Source: a virus. From it: 29,543 bases of DNA. The notes below the pieces were generated by a model. It saw nothing but the letters and a program-made list of their open reading frames with translations, ran no database searches and was not told where the DNA came from. Below are positions 8,917 through 17,418 of this stretch, piece by piece; position 1 is the first letter of the stretch, and each line of letters begins with the position of its first letter. The position numbers were made by a program, and so were the translations under genes. The stretch covers positions 1 through 29,543 of the IMG/VR virus record IMGVR_UViG_3300043568_002062. One strand, written 5' to 3'.

Positions 8917-9669
8917 ATGAAACAAAATACACTGTTAATTGTAGGATGCAGCAACGCAGCAGGTTCTGAAATTGACGGAACTGGTGACAGCGTTTACAAC
9001 AGACAGCATTCGTTTGGAAATCTGTTGGCCAATCAGTTGAATTGCGTAGCAGTCAATGTTGCATCAAACGGTGCCACTAATCAAACTATCGCTCGCACCG
9101 CAATAGAGTGGATCAACAAACATTATAACGCAGATACCATGAATCTATCAGTGTTGGTAGCATGGACAGAAAGTTCTAGGTTAGAACTTCCAATGCACAG
9201 AGAAACTTGGTATGAACAATGGGACGTTGCAACAGATTACGTATCAGCTGCATCTAGAGATTTCATTCGTGTAAACTTTGGCTACAAAGGCGGCAATGCC
9301 GAAGAAGAAAAAATTATTTCTAAATGTCAGGAATTCATGTCCAACAACCTTGCGTACCTAGAAATACAAAGTGCCAATTTGGTTTTGCAAATACAGTATT
9401 TTTTAAAGTGCTTGCAAGTTCCATACATAATGTGTAATACTATGCATATGTTCAACGACTACAAACATCTGAAGCCGTATCTAGATCAAATTGATAAAAC
9501 CCGTTACATGGATCTACAAGACAACAACAATTGTTTTTATTGGAAATATCGTAATGCAGGATACAGTAACCCCAAGGCCAAGTATTGGCATCATGATGAA
9601 ATTCCTCACGAGATGTATTCTCATGACCTGTACAACTTCTACGTTAATAAATATAATGTAGGTACTTAA
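8917..9669 (+). CDS. SGNH-like family protein
   Basis: A 250-residue protein from the ATG at 8917, just after the upstream stop; a longer in-frame start at 8860 would lie inside the previous gene. The N-terminus MKQNTLLIVGCSNAAGSE has the GCS block I variant. VASNGATNQTIART fits the Gly/Asn block and LSVLVAWTESSRLE the third block. The C-terminal WHHDEIPH..SHD segment offers His and Asp candidates but not the canonical DxxH spacing. It lies second in a run of three SGNH-like genes. The fold assignment is moderate and the activity unproven. Confidence 0.6.
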   Translation: MKQNTLLIVGCSNAAGSEIDGTGDSVYNRQHSFGNLLANQLNCVAVNVASNGATNQTIARTAIEWINKHYNADTMNLSVLVAWTESSRLELPMHRETWYEQWDVATDYVSAASRDFIRVNFGYKGGNAEEEKIISKCQEFMSNNLAYLEIQSANLVLQIQYFLKCLQVPYIMCNTMHMFNDYKHLKPYLDQIDKTRYMDLQDNNNCFYWKYRNAGYSNPKAKYWHHDEIPHEMYSHDLYNFYVNKYNVGT

Positions 9670-9673
9670 TTAA

Positions 9674-10348
9674 ATGAAAAGAAAATTGTTTGTAGCAGGG
9701 TGCAGTATCAGCGATTACACAGATATTGAACACCCATATGGTGAAGTGTTGTCTGAGTTGCTGAACTTTGATTATGTACATGAAGGTGCGGGCGCTGGCA
9801 GCAATTCTCGTATCTGGAGAAAAATTACTGATCATGTGTTGAATGGTAATCTCACACAAAATGATTTGCTTATTGTTCAGTATACAGAAGTAACTAGAAC
9901 AGAATTTTGGAGTGCTCTGGCCCCTGCTGGCATCAAAGATACCAGTCCTCCGGGAGAACCTTACTGCGATGGCGGGCGAGTGATCCGGTGGAAGCCTTAT
10001 GCAAGTGCTTGGCAACCAAACAAGGAAGAAGTAGAATTCTTTGAACAGTACGAGAAATATTTTGTCAGTGTTGAATTTGCCAAACAAAACTTTCGGGTCA
10101 ACAATTATAACTTTCAGCAGATGTTGAAAAATCACAACATCAATGTTGTATTTTTAACAACAACTAGGATTTTAAATCCTGACTACCAATACATTACAGA
10201 TCATTTCTTGCCCAATGAATTCAAAGACAACACATCGTCTGACAAGACAATGAATCTAAGAACTGGCGATACTTGCCATTTTAGTCAACTTGGACACAAT
10301 ATTACTGCCAACAAACTCAAACTACATATAGAAAAACTAGGATTATGA
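9674..10348 (+). CDS. SGNH-like hydrolase/acyltransferase family protein
   Basis: A 224-residue protein. LFVAGCSISDY is block I, EGAGAGSNSRIWR the Gly/Asn region, and LLIVQYTEVTRTEFW a third-block strand. A C-terminal DTCHFSQLGHNITANKL fits the Asp-x-x-His block closely, with both D and H present. This is the most canonical C-terminal block of the six SGNH-like genes in the window. It starts 4 nt after the upstream stop and its own stop overlaps the next ATG (ATGA). An esterase or O-acyltransferase acting on a glycan is the inferred role. Confidence 0.65.
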   Translation: MKRKLFVAGCSISDYTDIEHPYGEVLSELLNFDYVHEGAGAGSNSRIWRKITDHVLNGNLTQNDLLIVQYTEVTRTEFWSALAPAGIKDTSPPGEPYCDGGRVIRWKPYASAWQPNKEEVEFFEQYEKYFVSVEFAKQNFRVNNYNFQQMLKNHNINVVFLTTTRILNPDYQYITDHFLPNEFKDNTSSDKTMNLRTGDTCHFSQLGHNITANKLKLHIEKLGL

Positions 10349-11772
10349 AATACAAATTACCATTTTTTTACGACTACGTGTTACCCAACACTGTAATGCC
10401 CAATGCGCTGGCTCCTGAGATGGGAGTAGTAAATTACATTCACACCATGTATTCCAATAGACTCAAGACTGAAAGTTTTTTTGACGAAGACTTGGATCTG
10501 GAAAAAAATCCAATGGAACGTATGTTTGGAAAATCATATGGTCATTGGCCCAACAGTGTAAGGATGAATGGATCTCATGTTCGTGCGCCTTGCTTTCACA
10601 GCAGATTAGACATTTATGAAAATTCTGTTTACTTTGGAAAACAAACTCAACATGCAGATGGATTTCAACGATATGTGTATCCTATCAAAGTGACACCTCA
10701 TTTTAACAAATTCACCGGATTTGATCAAGTTGGCAGCAAGTTGAATGGAGAGTACTTCTGGAAACACATTTCTGCAGAAGTGTTGCAAGATCTGCGTGAA
10801 AGAAAAGCAATTGTTTTCTTAGACTGGGTAAATGAAAACTTTATTGAAAACTCAGAATACAAAGAACTGCACCACGGTTTGAAATACAGTGGCATTCCAA
10901 AAGAACAAATTATTCTTGCTGTCAACAGTTTCAATGCACAGCAGGTTTACGAATCCTGGTTCACCCCAGAGGAAAGACAACTGCAAGTAAGAAGTTTTCC
11001 TTTCTTGTTGTGCAACATGTCTTGGCATTATGCAGCCAATCCTGATCGTAGAATGACTGAACAATCATTTAATGCCAGCAGAGACCAAATAAGAAAACAC
11101 TGTTTTGTTTTTCCTAATCGTCGTGCAAGAGATCACAGAGTTGCAATGCTTCACAAACTTGCAGCAGACGATTTGTTGGACAAAGGCGATTGGAGTTTTC
11201 TTGATCAAATGACAGTAGACCACGGAACATCAGTTTCCAGGAATCTAAACATTGTGTTGGATCAAGAACGCACTGACAAGTTGTATCAACAGTTACCGCA
11301 CAGTTTGGAAACAGAGCCAGACAGCAAATATCTAACTGTGAGTGGGTGGGGCGACATGCACAGCAAGCAAAGCGAAAACTCTTACTTGTACATTGCCTCA
11401 GAAACTTATGTACATGGTGAGTATAGATCTTTTACAGAAAAAGTTTTCAAACCACTTGCCAACTTCCAGCCGTTTTTGTTTATAGCATTTCCTGGAGCAT
11501 TGGAACAATTGAAGCGATTGGGCTTTAAGACATTTGCTCCGTTCATTGACGAAAGTTATGATCGAGAAACTGATCTGTCTCGTCGCATACATATGATTGC
11601 AGCTGAAGTTGCTAGAATTTGTGCAATGAGCAAGGAAGAATTACACAATTGGTATTGGAGCATGGAAGATACTCTAATATACAATCACCGTCACCTATTG
11701 GAAATTTACAAAAATGAACCAATGACACTTGGTGTCATTCAGGAATTGCATCAAAAAGTTACTTCTTGGTAA
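10345..11772 (+). CDS. Large protein with glycosyltransferase-like C-terminal block (paralogue 1 of 3)
   Basis: A 475-residue protein. The N-terminal half is not recognised. The C-terminal half has FTEKVFKPLANFQPFLFI, then GFKTFAPFIDESYD and HNWYWSMEDTLIYNHRHLLE, closely matching the ends of the proteins at 12922 and 14318. A central segment with FPNRRARDHRVAMLHKLAAD aligns with the FNRIMRPHRVALCYLAIK region of those proteins. The E-K-x-x-x-P-L pattern followed by QPF resembles donor-binding segments of GT-B enzymes such as the GT10/GT47 types. A glycosyltransferase is therefore plausible but unproven. It is coupled by ATGA to the upstream SGNH gene and lies 6 nt before the sugar epimerase gene. 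Confidence 0.55.
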   Translation: MKYKLPFFYDYVLPNTVMPNALAPEMGVVNYIHTMYSNRLKTESFFDEDLDLEKNPMERMFGKSYGHWPNSVRMNGSHVRAPCFHSRLDIYENSVYFGKQTQHADGFQRYVYPIKVTPHFNKFTGFDQVGSKLNGEYFWKHISAEVLQDLRERKAIVFLDWVNENFIENSEYKELHHGLKYSGIPKEQIILAVNSFNAQQVYESWFTPEERQLQVRSFPFLLCNMSWHYAANPDRRMTEQSFNASRDQIRKHCFVFPNRRARDHRVAMLHKLAADDLLDKGDWSFLDQMTVDHGTSVSRNLNIVLDQERTDKLYQQLPHSLETEPDSKYLTVSGWGDMHSKQSENSYLYIASETYVHGEYRSFTEKVFKPLANFQPFLFIAFPGALEQLKRLGFKTFAPFIDESYDRETDLSRRIHMIAAEVARICAMSKEELHNWYWSMEDTLIYNHRHLLEIYKNEPMTLGVIQELHQKVTSW

Positions 11773-11778
11773 TATTAT

Positions 11779-12324
11779 ATGAACTACAAAAACAAAAATT
11801 GGAAAGATGTTGATGTTGGGTATTTGAAAACGTTTGAGATTGAGGTGCCTGTCTATACTCCTGCGGTATATAGAGAGTATCGAGGTGAAATTTTCACAAC
11901 GTATCATTCCGAAGCACATCCTGTAAACAAACGATTGCCACCCGGCTGTGCTGTGCATGGAAGATTTTCAAAATCTTATGCAGGCGTGTTAAGAGGACTG
12001 CACTACGATACAAAGACATGGAAGCTGGTGCAAGCGTTGGTTGGTGACATATATCTTGTGGTGCTGGATGTTAGGCCAGGATCGTCCACATACGGCAAAT
12101 GGGAATCTTATGTGATCAGTGAGCACACACGAGATCAAGTTCTGGTACCCCCAGGCTTTGCCAACGGACACTATGCGTTAACAGATTGTATTTTTCATTA
12201 CAATTTGTTTTACGAAGGTGAGTATGTTGATGAAAATTCTCAAGGAGTAATCAAATGGAACGATCCAAAGTTTGATATTGAATGGCCCACCACAACTCCT
12301 ATTTTACAAAGGCGAGACAGATGA
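11779..12324 (+). CDS. rmlC: dTDP-4-dehydrorhamnose 3,5-epimerase-like cupin
   Basis: A 181-residue protein, the normal RmlC length. Diagnostic segments are GVLRGLHYD with the catalytic His (H75), a cupin strand VQALVGDIYLVVLDVRPGS, VPPGFANGHYALTD, and an IKWNDPKFDIEWP end containing the Asp expected to pair with the His. RmlC converts dTDP-4-keto-6-deoxyglucose to the 4-keto-rhamnose form; relatives epimerise only one carbon or act on other nucleotide sugars. No RmlA, RmlB or RmlD was recognised here, so the substrate presumably comes from the host or from other phage genes. The stop overlaps the next ATG (ATGA). Confidence 0.9.
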   Translation: MNYKNKNWKDVDVGYLKTFEIEVPVYTPAVYREYRGEIFTTYHSEAHPVNKRLPPGCAVHGRFSKSYAGVLRGLHYDTKTWKLVQALVGDIYLVVLDVRPGSSTYGKWESYVISEHTRDQVLVPPGFANGHYALTDCIFHYNLFYEGEYVDENSQGVIKWNDPKFDIEWPTTTPILQRRDR

Positions 12325-12950
12325 TACACAACTTAAATCAACATGAAATTGTTAGAGATATAGATATTACAAAGGAAGACCTAATCAAGTTCGAAGAACT
12401 GATTGTGTCACATTGGGAATCAGCAAAGATACGTGGGCCAGTGCATCTGTCGCACGGTAACGAAGAACCGCTGATAGAAATTTTTAAAAGAATCAAAACA
12501 ACTGATTGGGTATTTTCCACATGGCGCAGTCATTATCATGCGCTGCTAAAAGGCATAGATCCTAACTGGATAGAAAGCGAAATACTTGCAGGTAAATCTA
12601 TTACATTGTGCAACATTGATCAACACTTTTATTCCAGTGCAATTGTGTCGGCTACACTGCCCATTGCATTAGGTGTGGCGCAGGCAATCAAACGAGATGG
12701 TGGTACCGATAAGGTATGGTGTTTCGTTGGTGATATGAGTTTCGAAGGTGGTATATTTTATGAAGTACACAAGTATGCCAGAAACTTTGATCTACCTTTG
12801 TATTTTATTGTAGAAGACAACGGTATTTCTACCTATACTCCAACAGAAGTAACATGGAACAAAAAGCGAGATATCCCCACAGATGTCATGCACTACACAT
12901 ACAAATCAAAGTACCCGCATTATGGCTCAGGAAAATGGATTGCCTTTTAA
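12321..12950 (+). CDS. ThDP-dependent enzyme, E1-alpha-like subunit (short)
   Basis: A 209-residue protein from the ATG at 12321. WVFSTWRSHYHALLKG and a SSAIVSATLPIALGVA segment match the E1-alpha subunits of 2-oxoacid/acetoin dehydrogenases. The ThDP/Mg motif is present as VGDMSFEGG with Asp138 and a downstream EDN (N167), giving GD-x28-N; the usual third Gly is Met. At 209 residues it is much shorter than the roughly 320-360 of dehydrogenase E1-alpha, retaining essentially the PP domain. The partner PYR-type subunit is encoded 9.3 kb downstream at 22242. No E2 or E3 is present, so a stand-alone decarboxylase or carboligase acting on a sugar precursor is more likely than a dehydrogenase complex. 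Confidence 0.8.
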   Translation: MIHNLNQHEIVRDIDITKEDLIKFEELIVSHWESAKIRGPVHLSHGNEEPLIEIFKRIKTTDWVFSTWRSHYHALLKGIDPNWIESEILAGKSITLCNIDQHFYSSAIVSATLPIALGVAQAIKRDGGTDKVWCFVGDMSFEGGIFYEVHKYARNFDLPLYFIVEDNGISTYTPTEVTWNKKRDIPTDVMHYTYKSKYPHYGSGKWIAF

Positions 12951-14325
12951 ATTAGTTTACTCTCATTGGTATAAAACAAGCGAGGGAGAATTTCCTGTTG
13001 CAAATGGTCTCCATCCGTCTACTGCCGAGTGGATTGTAACTCACATACAAGACAACAATCTGCTGCATGACAACAGACCATTTTTGAGAATAAACAAAAT
13101 TGACAGTTTGTATTTTTACAATGTTCCAGACTCTGGGCATTTCTTTAGGCATTCTGATTTTTACTATCATTTTGAAAAAAAGTTTTCGTTTGACAGCATA
13201 GTAAAAGAATCCGAAGTAAACGATTCTGATGCTGTGTATTTTTATCCAATAGAACTGGATTGTAATGCAACACAGTTCTTAACAGGTCAACATCCATTTG
13301 TATTGAATGGACAGTCCGTAGACTATGTGTTTAAAAATACCTTTACCAACGGCATGTTGAATCTTATCAAAGCTGGCCGGGTCAAGATACTGTTTGTCAA
13401 CATCATTGATCCTTGTACAGATATTGAAGTACTTGATGCAATTGAACACATGTTGGAAGAAATAGGAATTCCTGCACATCATGCAGTGTTCTTGCAGGGC
13501 AACACAAAAACAGACTACAAGGGAAAATTGCAGATAATAGGCAGTAAAATTTCTTTGTATCAAATATCAAATCAAATGGACAAGTATCCTCACAATACCG
13601 GTCTTGGTTATATCAGTGATTATGTGAGAGAACAAGACATTGATGCAACAACTATTCGTCCTAACAAGTTTCTGTCCTTTAATAGAATCATGCGGCCGCA
13701 TAGGGTAGCCCTATGTTATCTAGCAATCAAACATGAACTATTGGACACTGGAACTTTTAGTTTTTTACATATAGTAGAAGACAGTGTTGTTCCCAAGTTA
13801 TCAATGTTGGTTGACCGAACTGACCAGTTTGATATTATAGCAGAAAAAATACACAAACTGGTGCCGTTGGAAATAGATACACATCATTTGGACACTGCAA
13901 GTAAAAAATCATTCTACACTGTTGATATAAACAAAAAAGATCTATACAACAACAGTTATGTTCACATAACCACCGAAACACAATTTGATCAATATTCAAC
14001 ACCATTCTTTTCTGAAAAAACTTGGCGCCCAATTTTGAATCTACAACCTTTTATCTACCTGGGAAACTATCAAGCATTAAATACACTTAGAACACTGGGA
14101 TTCAAAACATTTCATCCTTTTATAGACGAAAGTTATGATCAAGAACCTGATCCTAAAAAACGGTTTTCAATGATTGAAACACAAATTAAGAAGTTTGCAC
14201 ACATGACAACACAACAGGTACATGATTGGTACCATTCCATAACAGACATACTGTTGCATAATCAGCAACTGTTGTACACTTTTAAAAATTATAATCCAGT
14301 TGATGAGTTGTTACAGCATGAGTAA
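12922..14325 (+). CDS. Large protein with glycosyltransferase-like C-terminal block (paralogue 2 of 3)
   Basis: A 467-residue protein from the ATG at 12922, which overlaps the upstream gene by 29 nt. This start aligns with the next paralogue (KLVYSHWYK versus KLIYSNWVQ, then PVANGLH versus PVANGMH). The middle has FLSFNRIMRPHRVALCY; the C-terminus has FFSEKTWRPILNLQPFIYLG, GFKTFHPFIDESYD and VHDWYHSITDILLHNQ. The N-terminal domain differs from that of the 10345 protein. It probably belongs to the same transferase-like family, with donor binding in the C-terminal half. The function is inferred from the pattern and from the glycan-gene context. Confidence 0.55.
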   Translation: MAQENGLPFKLVYSHWYKTSEGEFPVANGLHPSTAEWIVTHIQDNNLLHDNRPFLRINKIDSLYFYNVPDSGHFFRHSDFYYHFEKKFSFDSIVKESEVNDSDAVYFYPIELDCNATQFLTGQHPFVLNGQSVDYVFKNTFTNGMLNLIKAGRVKILFVNIIDPCTDIEVLDAIEHMLEEIGIPAHHAVFLQGNTKTDYKGKLQIIGSKISLYQISNQMDKYPHNTGLGYISDYVREQDIDATTIRPNKFLSFNRIMRPHRVALCYLAIKHELLDTGTFSFLHIVEDSVVPKLSMLVDRTDQFDIIAEKIHKLVPLEIDTHHLDTASKKSFYTVDINKKDLYNNSYVHITTETQFDQYSTPFFSEKTWRPILNLQPFIYLGNYQALNTLRTLGFKTFHPFIDESYDQEPDPKKRFSMIETQIKKFAHMTTQQVHDWYHSITDILLHNQQLLYTFKNYNPVDELLQHE

Positions 14326-15727
14326 GCAATATAAATTGATATATTCCAATTGGGTGCAAGCCGGTGGCAGATCAGTGCCAGTGGCCAACGGTATGCATAC
14401 TGCGGTAAATGAGTGGATCAAGGTATTGTCACATACCGGTAATCTGCAGGTGCAAGGACAATATGATAGAATTTCACAAATAGAAAGTCAGTTTCAGATT
14501 CCTAATTCTGGAATTATTTTTAAACATTCAAATTTTTACTACTACTTTAAGAAATGCTATCCGCTTGAAAATATAATCAGCGAAGATGATATTGAAGACA
14601 ATGACAATTGTGTTTACATATATCCTATCGAAATTGAAGGAGCCAATGTTGATCATGTGTACACCGGATTCAACTTTGAATTGAATGGAAATGATTATGC
14701 ATACCATTTTTCAAATACTATATCTGATAAACTAAGAACACATCTTAAAACTGGCAAAGTTAAAATAGTATTTTCACAGTTAACAGAACCTTCTTATAGT
14801 GAAGTAACATTGAAAAACACCGAGGACTATTTGAGGAAACTAGGAATTCCAGGTAGTAGTATTGGATTCTTGTTTGGTAATGTAAGAAATGACTTTCATG
14901 AAAAAAATCTAGGAACAGCACGTCAGGGTACTGCACATGCTACACTGCATCAACAGGTAGACATTGGTTGTAGATACCCTATGGACATGTCGTCGTTGGG
15001 ATATCGATGCGACTATGTTCGCGAGTCTGACTTGAACCCAACCTTAATTAGACCAAAAAAGTTTTTGTCTTGGAACAGAACAATGAACCGAGCACATAGA
15101 ATGGCTCTGTGTCATGTTGCAATCAAATACAATTTACTAGCTGATGGCATCTTTAGTTTTTTACACAGTATTCCTATACATGATCCTGTGTCAGAAGTAA
15201 AAACATTGGTAAGCGGCACCGATCAAGAAATTGCTGACATTATCAAAACTATCGAGTCCATGCTGCCGTACGAAGTCGATACACAAAATCTTACCCCTGA
15301 TGGAAAAATGGGTTTTCAAACCAATGAAAACAACAAAAAAGAAATATATGCAGACACATATCTGCACATCACTTCTGAAACACAGTTTGATTCTGTATCA
15401 AGTCCGTTCTTGTCAGAAAAAACATTTAGGCCCATATTGAATCTACAACCTTTTATCTATCTAGGAAATTACAAAGCCTTGGAAGAAATACGCAGGTTGG
15501 GATTCAAAACATTTCATCCTTATATAGACGAAAGTTATGATCAAGAACTGCAACCTGTTAGACGATTTGAATTGATAGAAAAACAAATTAAACGATTTGC
15601 AGATATGGATATACAAGAATTGCACGATTGGTATTATTCTGTTGTGGATATTTTGATACATAACCAGCGGCACTTCTTGAGTCTGATCAATTATAATCCT
15701 CTTGAGGATTTCTTAAACACATTATAA
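14318..15727 (+). CDS. Large protein with glycosyltransferase-like C-terminal block (paralogue 3 of 3)
   Basis: A 469-residue protein from the ATG at 14318, overlapping the upstream stop by 8 nt. It is a full-length tandem paralogue of the gene before it, with the same N-terminal PVANGMH, central FLSWNRTMNRAHRMALCH and C-terminal FLSEKTFRPILNLQPFIYLG, GFKTFHPYIDESYD segments. The 3' ends of the two genes contain near-identical DNA (14098-14146 and 15500-15548 differ at one base of 49). This implies either recent duplication or gene conversion of the C-terminal domain, with divergence elsewhere, as expected if the N-terminal halves see different acceptors. A transferase role is plausible but unproven. 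Confidence 0.55.
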   Translation: MSKQYKLIYSNWVQAGGRSVPVANGMHTAVNEWIKVLSHTGNLQVQGQYDRISQIESQFQIPNSGIIFKHSNFYYYFKKCYPLENIISEDDIEDNDNCVYIYPIEIEGANVDHVYTGFNFELNGNDYAYHFSNTISDKLRTHLKTGKVKIVFSQLTEPSYSEVTLKNTEDYLRKLGIPGSSIGFLFGNVRNDFHEKNLGTARQGTAHATLHQQVDIGCRYPMDMSSLGYRCDYVRESDLNPTLIRPKKFLSWNRTMNRAHRMALCHVAIKYNLLADGIFSFLHSIPIHDPVSEVKTLVSGTDQEIADIIKTIESMLPYEVDTQNLTPDGKMGFQTNENNKKEIYADTYLHITSETQFDSVSSPFLSEKTFRPILNLQPFIYLGNYKALEEIRRLGFKTFHPYIDESYDQELQPVRRFELIEKQIKRFADMDIQELHDWYYSVVDILIHNQRHFLSLINYNPLEDFLNTL

Positions 15728-15730
15728 ATT

Positions 15731-16705
15731 ATGCAAATCAAAAACAAAACAATTATTGTAACTGGAGCCAGTGGGCTAGTTGGTGTACCTGCTGTTCGCA
15801 AATGCGTTGAGCAAGGTGCAGCAACTGTATACGCTGTTGATATTAGAATGGGTGACGAATTGGTTGCCTTGGCAAATCAACACAGCAATATCAAATTGGT
15901 TCAAATGGATTTGACTTACCTACACCATTGTGAAAGTTTGTTTGCAAACAACAAAATTGACATTGTGTTGCACATTGCAGGAATCAAAGGATCTCCTTCT
16001 CGCACTGCATCGTGTCCTGCAGATTACATGTTTCCTATGAGTATGTTTAACATGAACATGATTCAAACTTCTTACAAAGCAAATGTAGAATGGTTTGTGT
16101 ACCTGTCCTCTGTTGGTGTGTATGCTCCTGCAGACATAATGGAAGAAGACAGTGTATGGAGCACTGCACCCAGCAAAAACGATTGGCACCCGGGTTGGAC
16201 CAAGCGAATGGGAGAACTGGCACTGGATGCCATGCGTATTCAACACGGTTGGAAAAACTGGACCATTATTCGTCCTAGCAACATCTATGGATGCAATGAT
16301 AATTTTTCCAAAGATGCCACAGTGGTCGCTGCCAATGTCTGGAAATTGTTTAACACCACTGGCGACATGATCTGTTGGGGTGATGGATCTGCTCGTAGAG
16401 ATTTTGTGTTTGGTGACGATGTTGCACAAGCAAGTATTGATGTGGTAGAGAAAGAAATCAATGACACCATTAACTTTGGATGCGGAACAGCAGTTTCAAT
16501 CAAAGACACTATTGAAACAATTGTGGAAGTGTACAAGGATCTAACAGGCAACAGTAAAAATCTGGTATGGGATACTTCAAAACCCAACGGAGACATGTTG
16601 CGATGCTTGAGTGCAGAAAGACAAACCAAGTACGGAATATTACCACAGACGTCACTAAAAGACGGACTTACTCAAACTATCAAAGCATTGAAAGAAAGAC
16701 AATGA
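15731..16705 (+). CDS. NAD-dependent epimerase/dehydratase (extended SDR), atypical active site
   Basis: A 324-residue protein. The NAD-binding TGASGLVG is at residues 11-18. D37 after VYAV fits the ribose-binding acid, and YLSSVGVY gives the Ser block at 124-131. RPSNIYG and DFVFGDDVAQA follow, as in nucleotide-sugar epimerases and GDP-fucose-synthase-like enzymes. In the YxxxK motif the Lys is K158 (GWTKRMGE), but the position four residues before it is Pro154 instead of Tyr. The overall family call is firm; the reaction is uncertain because of this. It starts 3 nt after the upstream stop and is coupled by ATGA to the oxygenase gene. Confidence 0.82.
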   Translation: MQIKNKTIIVTGASGLVGVPAVRKCVEQGAATVYAVDIRMGDELVALANQHSNIKLVQMDLTYLHHCESLFANNKIDIVLHIAGIKGSPSRTASCPADYMFPMSMFNMNMIQTSYKANVEWFVYLSSVGVYAPADIMEEDSVWSTAPSKNDWHPGWTKRMGELALDAMRIQHGWKNWTIIRPSNIYGCNDNFSKDATVVAANVWKLFNTTGDMICWGDGSARRDFVFGDDVAQASIDVVEKEINDTINFGCGTAVSIKDTIETIVEVYKDLTGNSKNLVWDTSKPNGDMLRCLSAERQTKYGILPQTSLKDGLTQTIKALKERQ

Positions 16706-17418
16706 TAGATTACGATCAATATCATCACGATGGTTATGTGCATCTACGTATAGAAGATCTGTTGCACTCGGCTGAAGATATAGAACAATTTAACAAATTG
16801 GCAGATGCTGCTCAAGCAATGCCAATTGACAATCATCATTATCAATACATACTCTCAGTCATGGGATTTCACAATGATCCAGAATGGCCGTTCAAAACAT
16901 CAGTAGATTTACGAGATCAAAAGTTAGAAAAAATAAAGCAATTGAATTTGTTAGACACTCAACGATGGTATGAATCCAGCAGCGGAGCAGACAATCTCAA
17001 GCAACAGTTTCAAACTGTTGTCAAAAAATTCATAAGAAACTTCTATCCTGAAATTGGTGAAAATTTTTCAAACCTTCACGCACAGGATGCAATATCAGTA
17101 TATATCAATGGCGATCACACACAGCCGCATAGGGATGGTCAAAACCCGGGCAGATTGTGTGCATTGTTGATGTATCTAACACCTGAAACACAATACAACA
17201 ATGGTGCCGGAGAATTGGTAATCAATCGCGACGAATCCACCGATGTCGTAATGAAAGTAAAACCTGTGCGTGGCAACGTTGTCATGTTGGATTTTACCAA
17301 ACACAACCCATTTCATGCAGTTAATCCAGTCACAAACAATTTTGTTAGACATTGTTACATATCTTTTATATGGAACACTGATCATATGACTGCTAACACA
17401 AAACCAAAAGGATACTAA
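16702..17418 (+). CDS. 2-oxoglutarate/Fe(II)-dependent oxygenase (prolyl-4-hydroxylase-like)
   Basis: A 238-residue protein from the ATG at 16702 (ATGA overlap). The double-stranded beta-helix motifs are visible: PHRDGQ with H143 and D145 of the HxD pair, GAGELVI, a distal His in NPFHAV (H205), and R216 in the following strand as the likely 2-oxoglutarate anchor. These enzymes hydroxylate proteins, lipids or small molecules. Its place between two sugar epimerase genes suggests hydroxylation of a sugar or its substituent, though 2OG oxygenases also occur in marine T4-like phages in other contexts. The stop and the next ATG share one base (TAATG). Confidence 0.82.
   Translation: MIDYDQYHHDGYVHLRIEDLLHSAEDIEQFNKLADAAQAMPIDNHHYQYILSVMGFHNDPEWPFKTSVDLRDQKLEKIKQLNLLDTQRWYESSSGADNLKQQFQTVVKKFIRNFYPEIGENFSNLHAQDAISVYINGDHTQPHRDGQNPGRLCALLMYLTPETQYNNGAGELVINRDESTDVVMKVKPVRGNVVMLDFTKHNPFHAVNPVTNNFVRHCYISFIWNTDHMTANTKPKGY

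Noticed and set aside
12950-12960. Frameshift truncating an ordinary E1-alpha gene
   Set aside because: Sequence after the stop in any frame does not continue E1-alpha; the next gene begins with its own N-terminus, matched by its paralogue at 14318.
15920-16429. 169-codon minus-strand open frame
   Set aside because: It is antisense to the well-supported epimerase at 15731, with a His/Cys-rich, non-natural composition.
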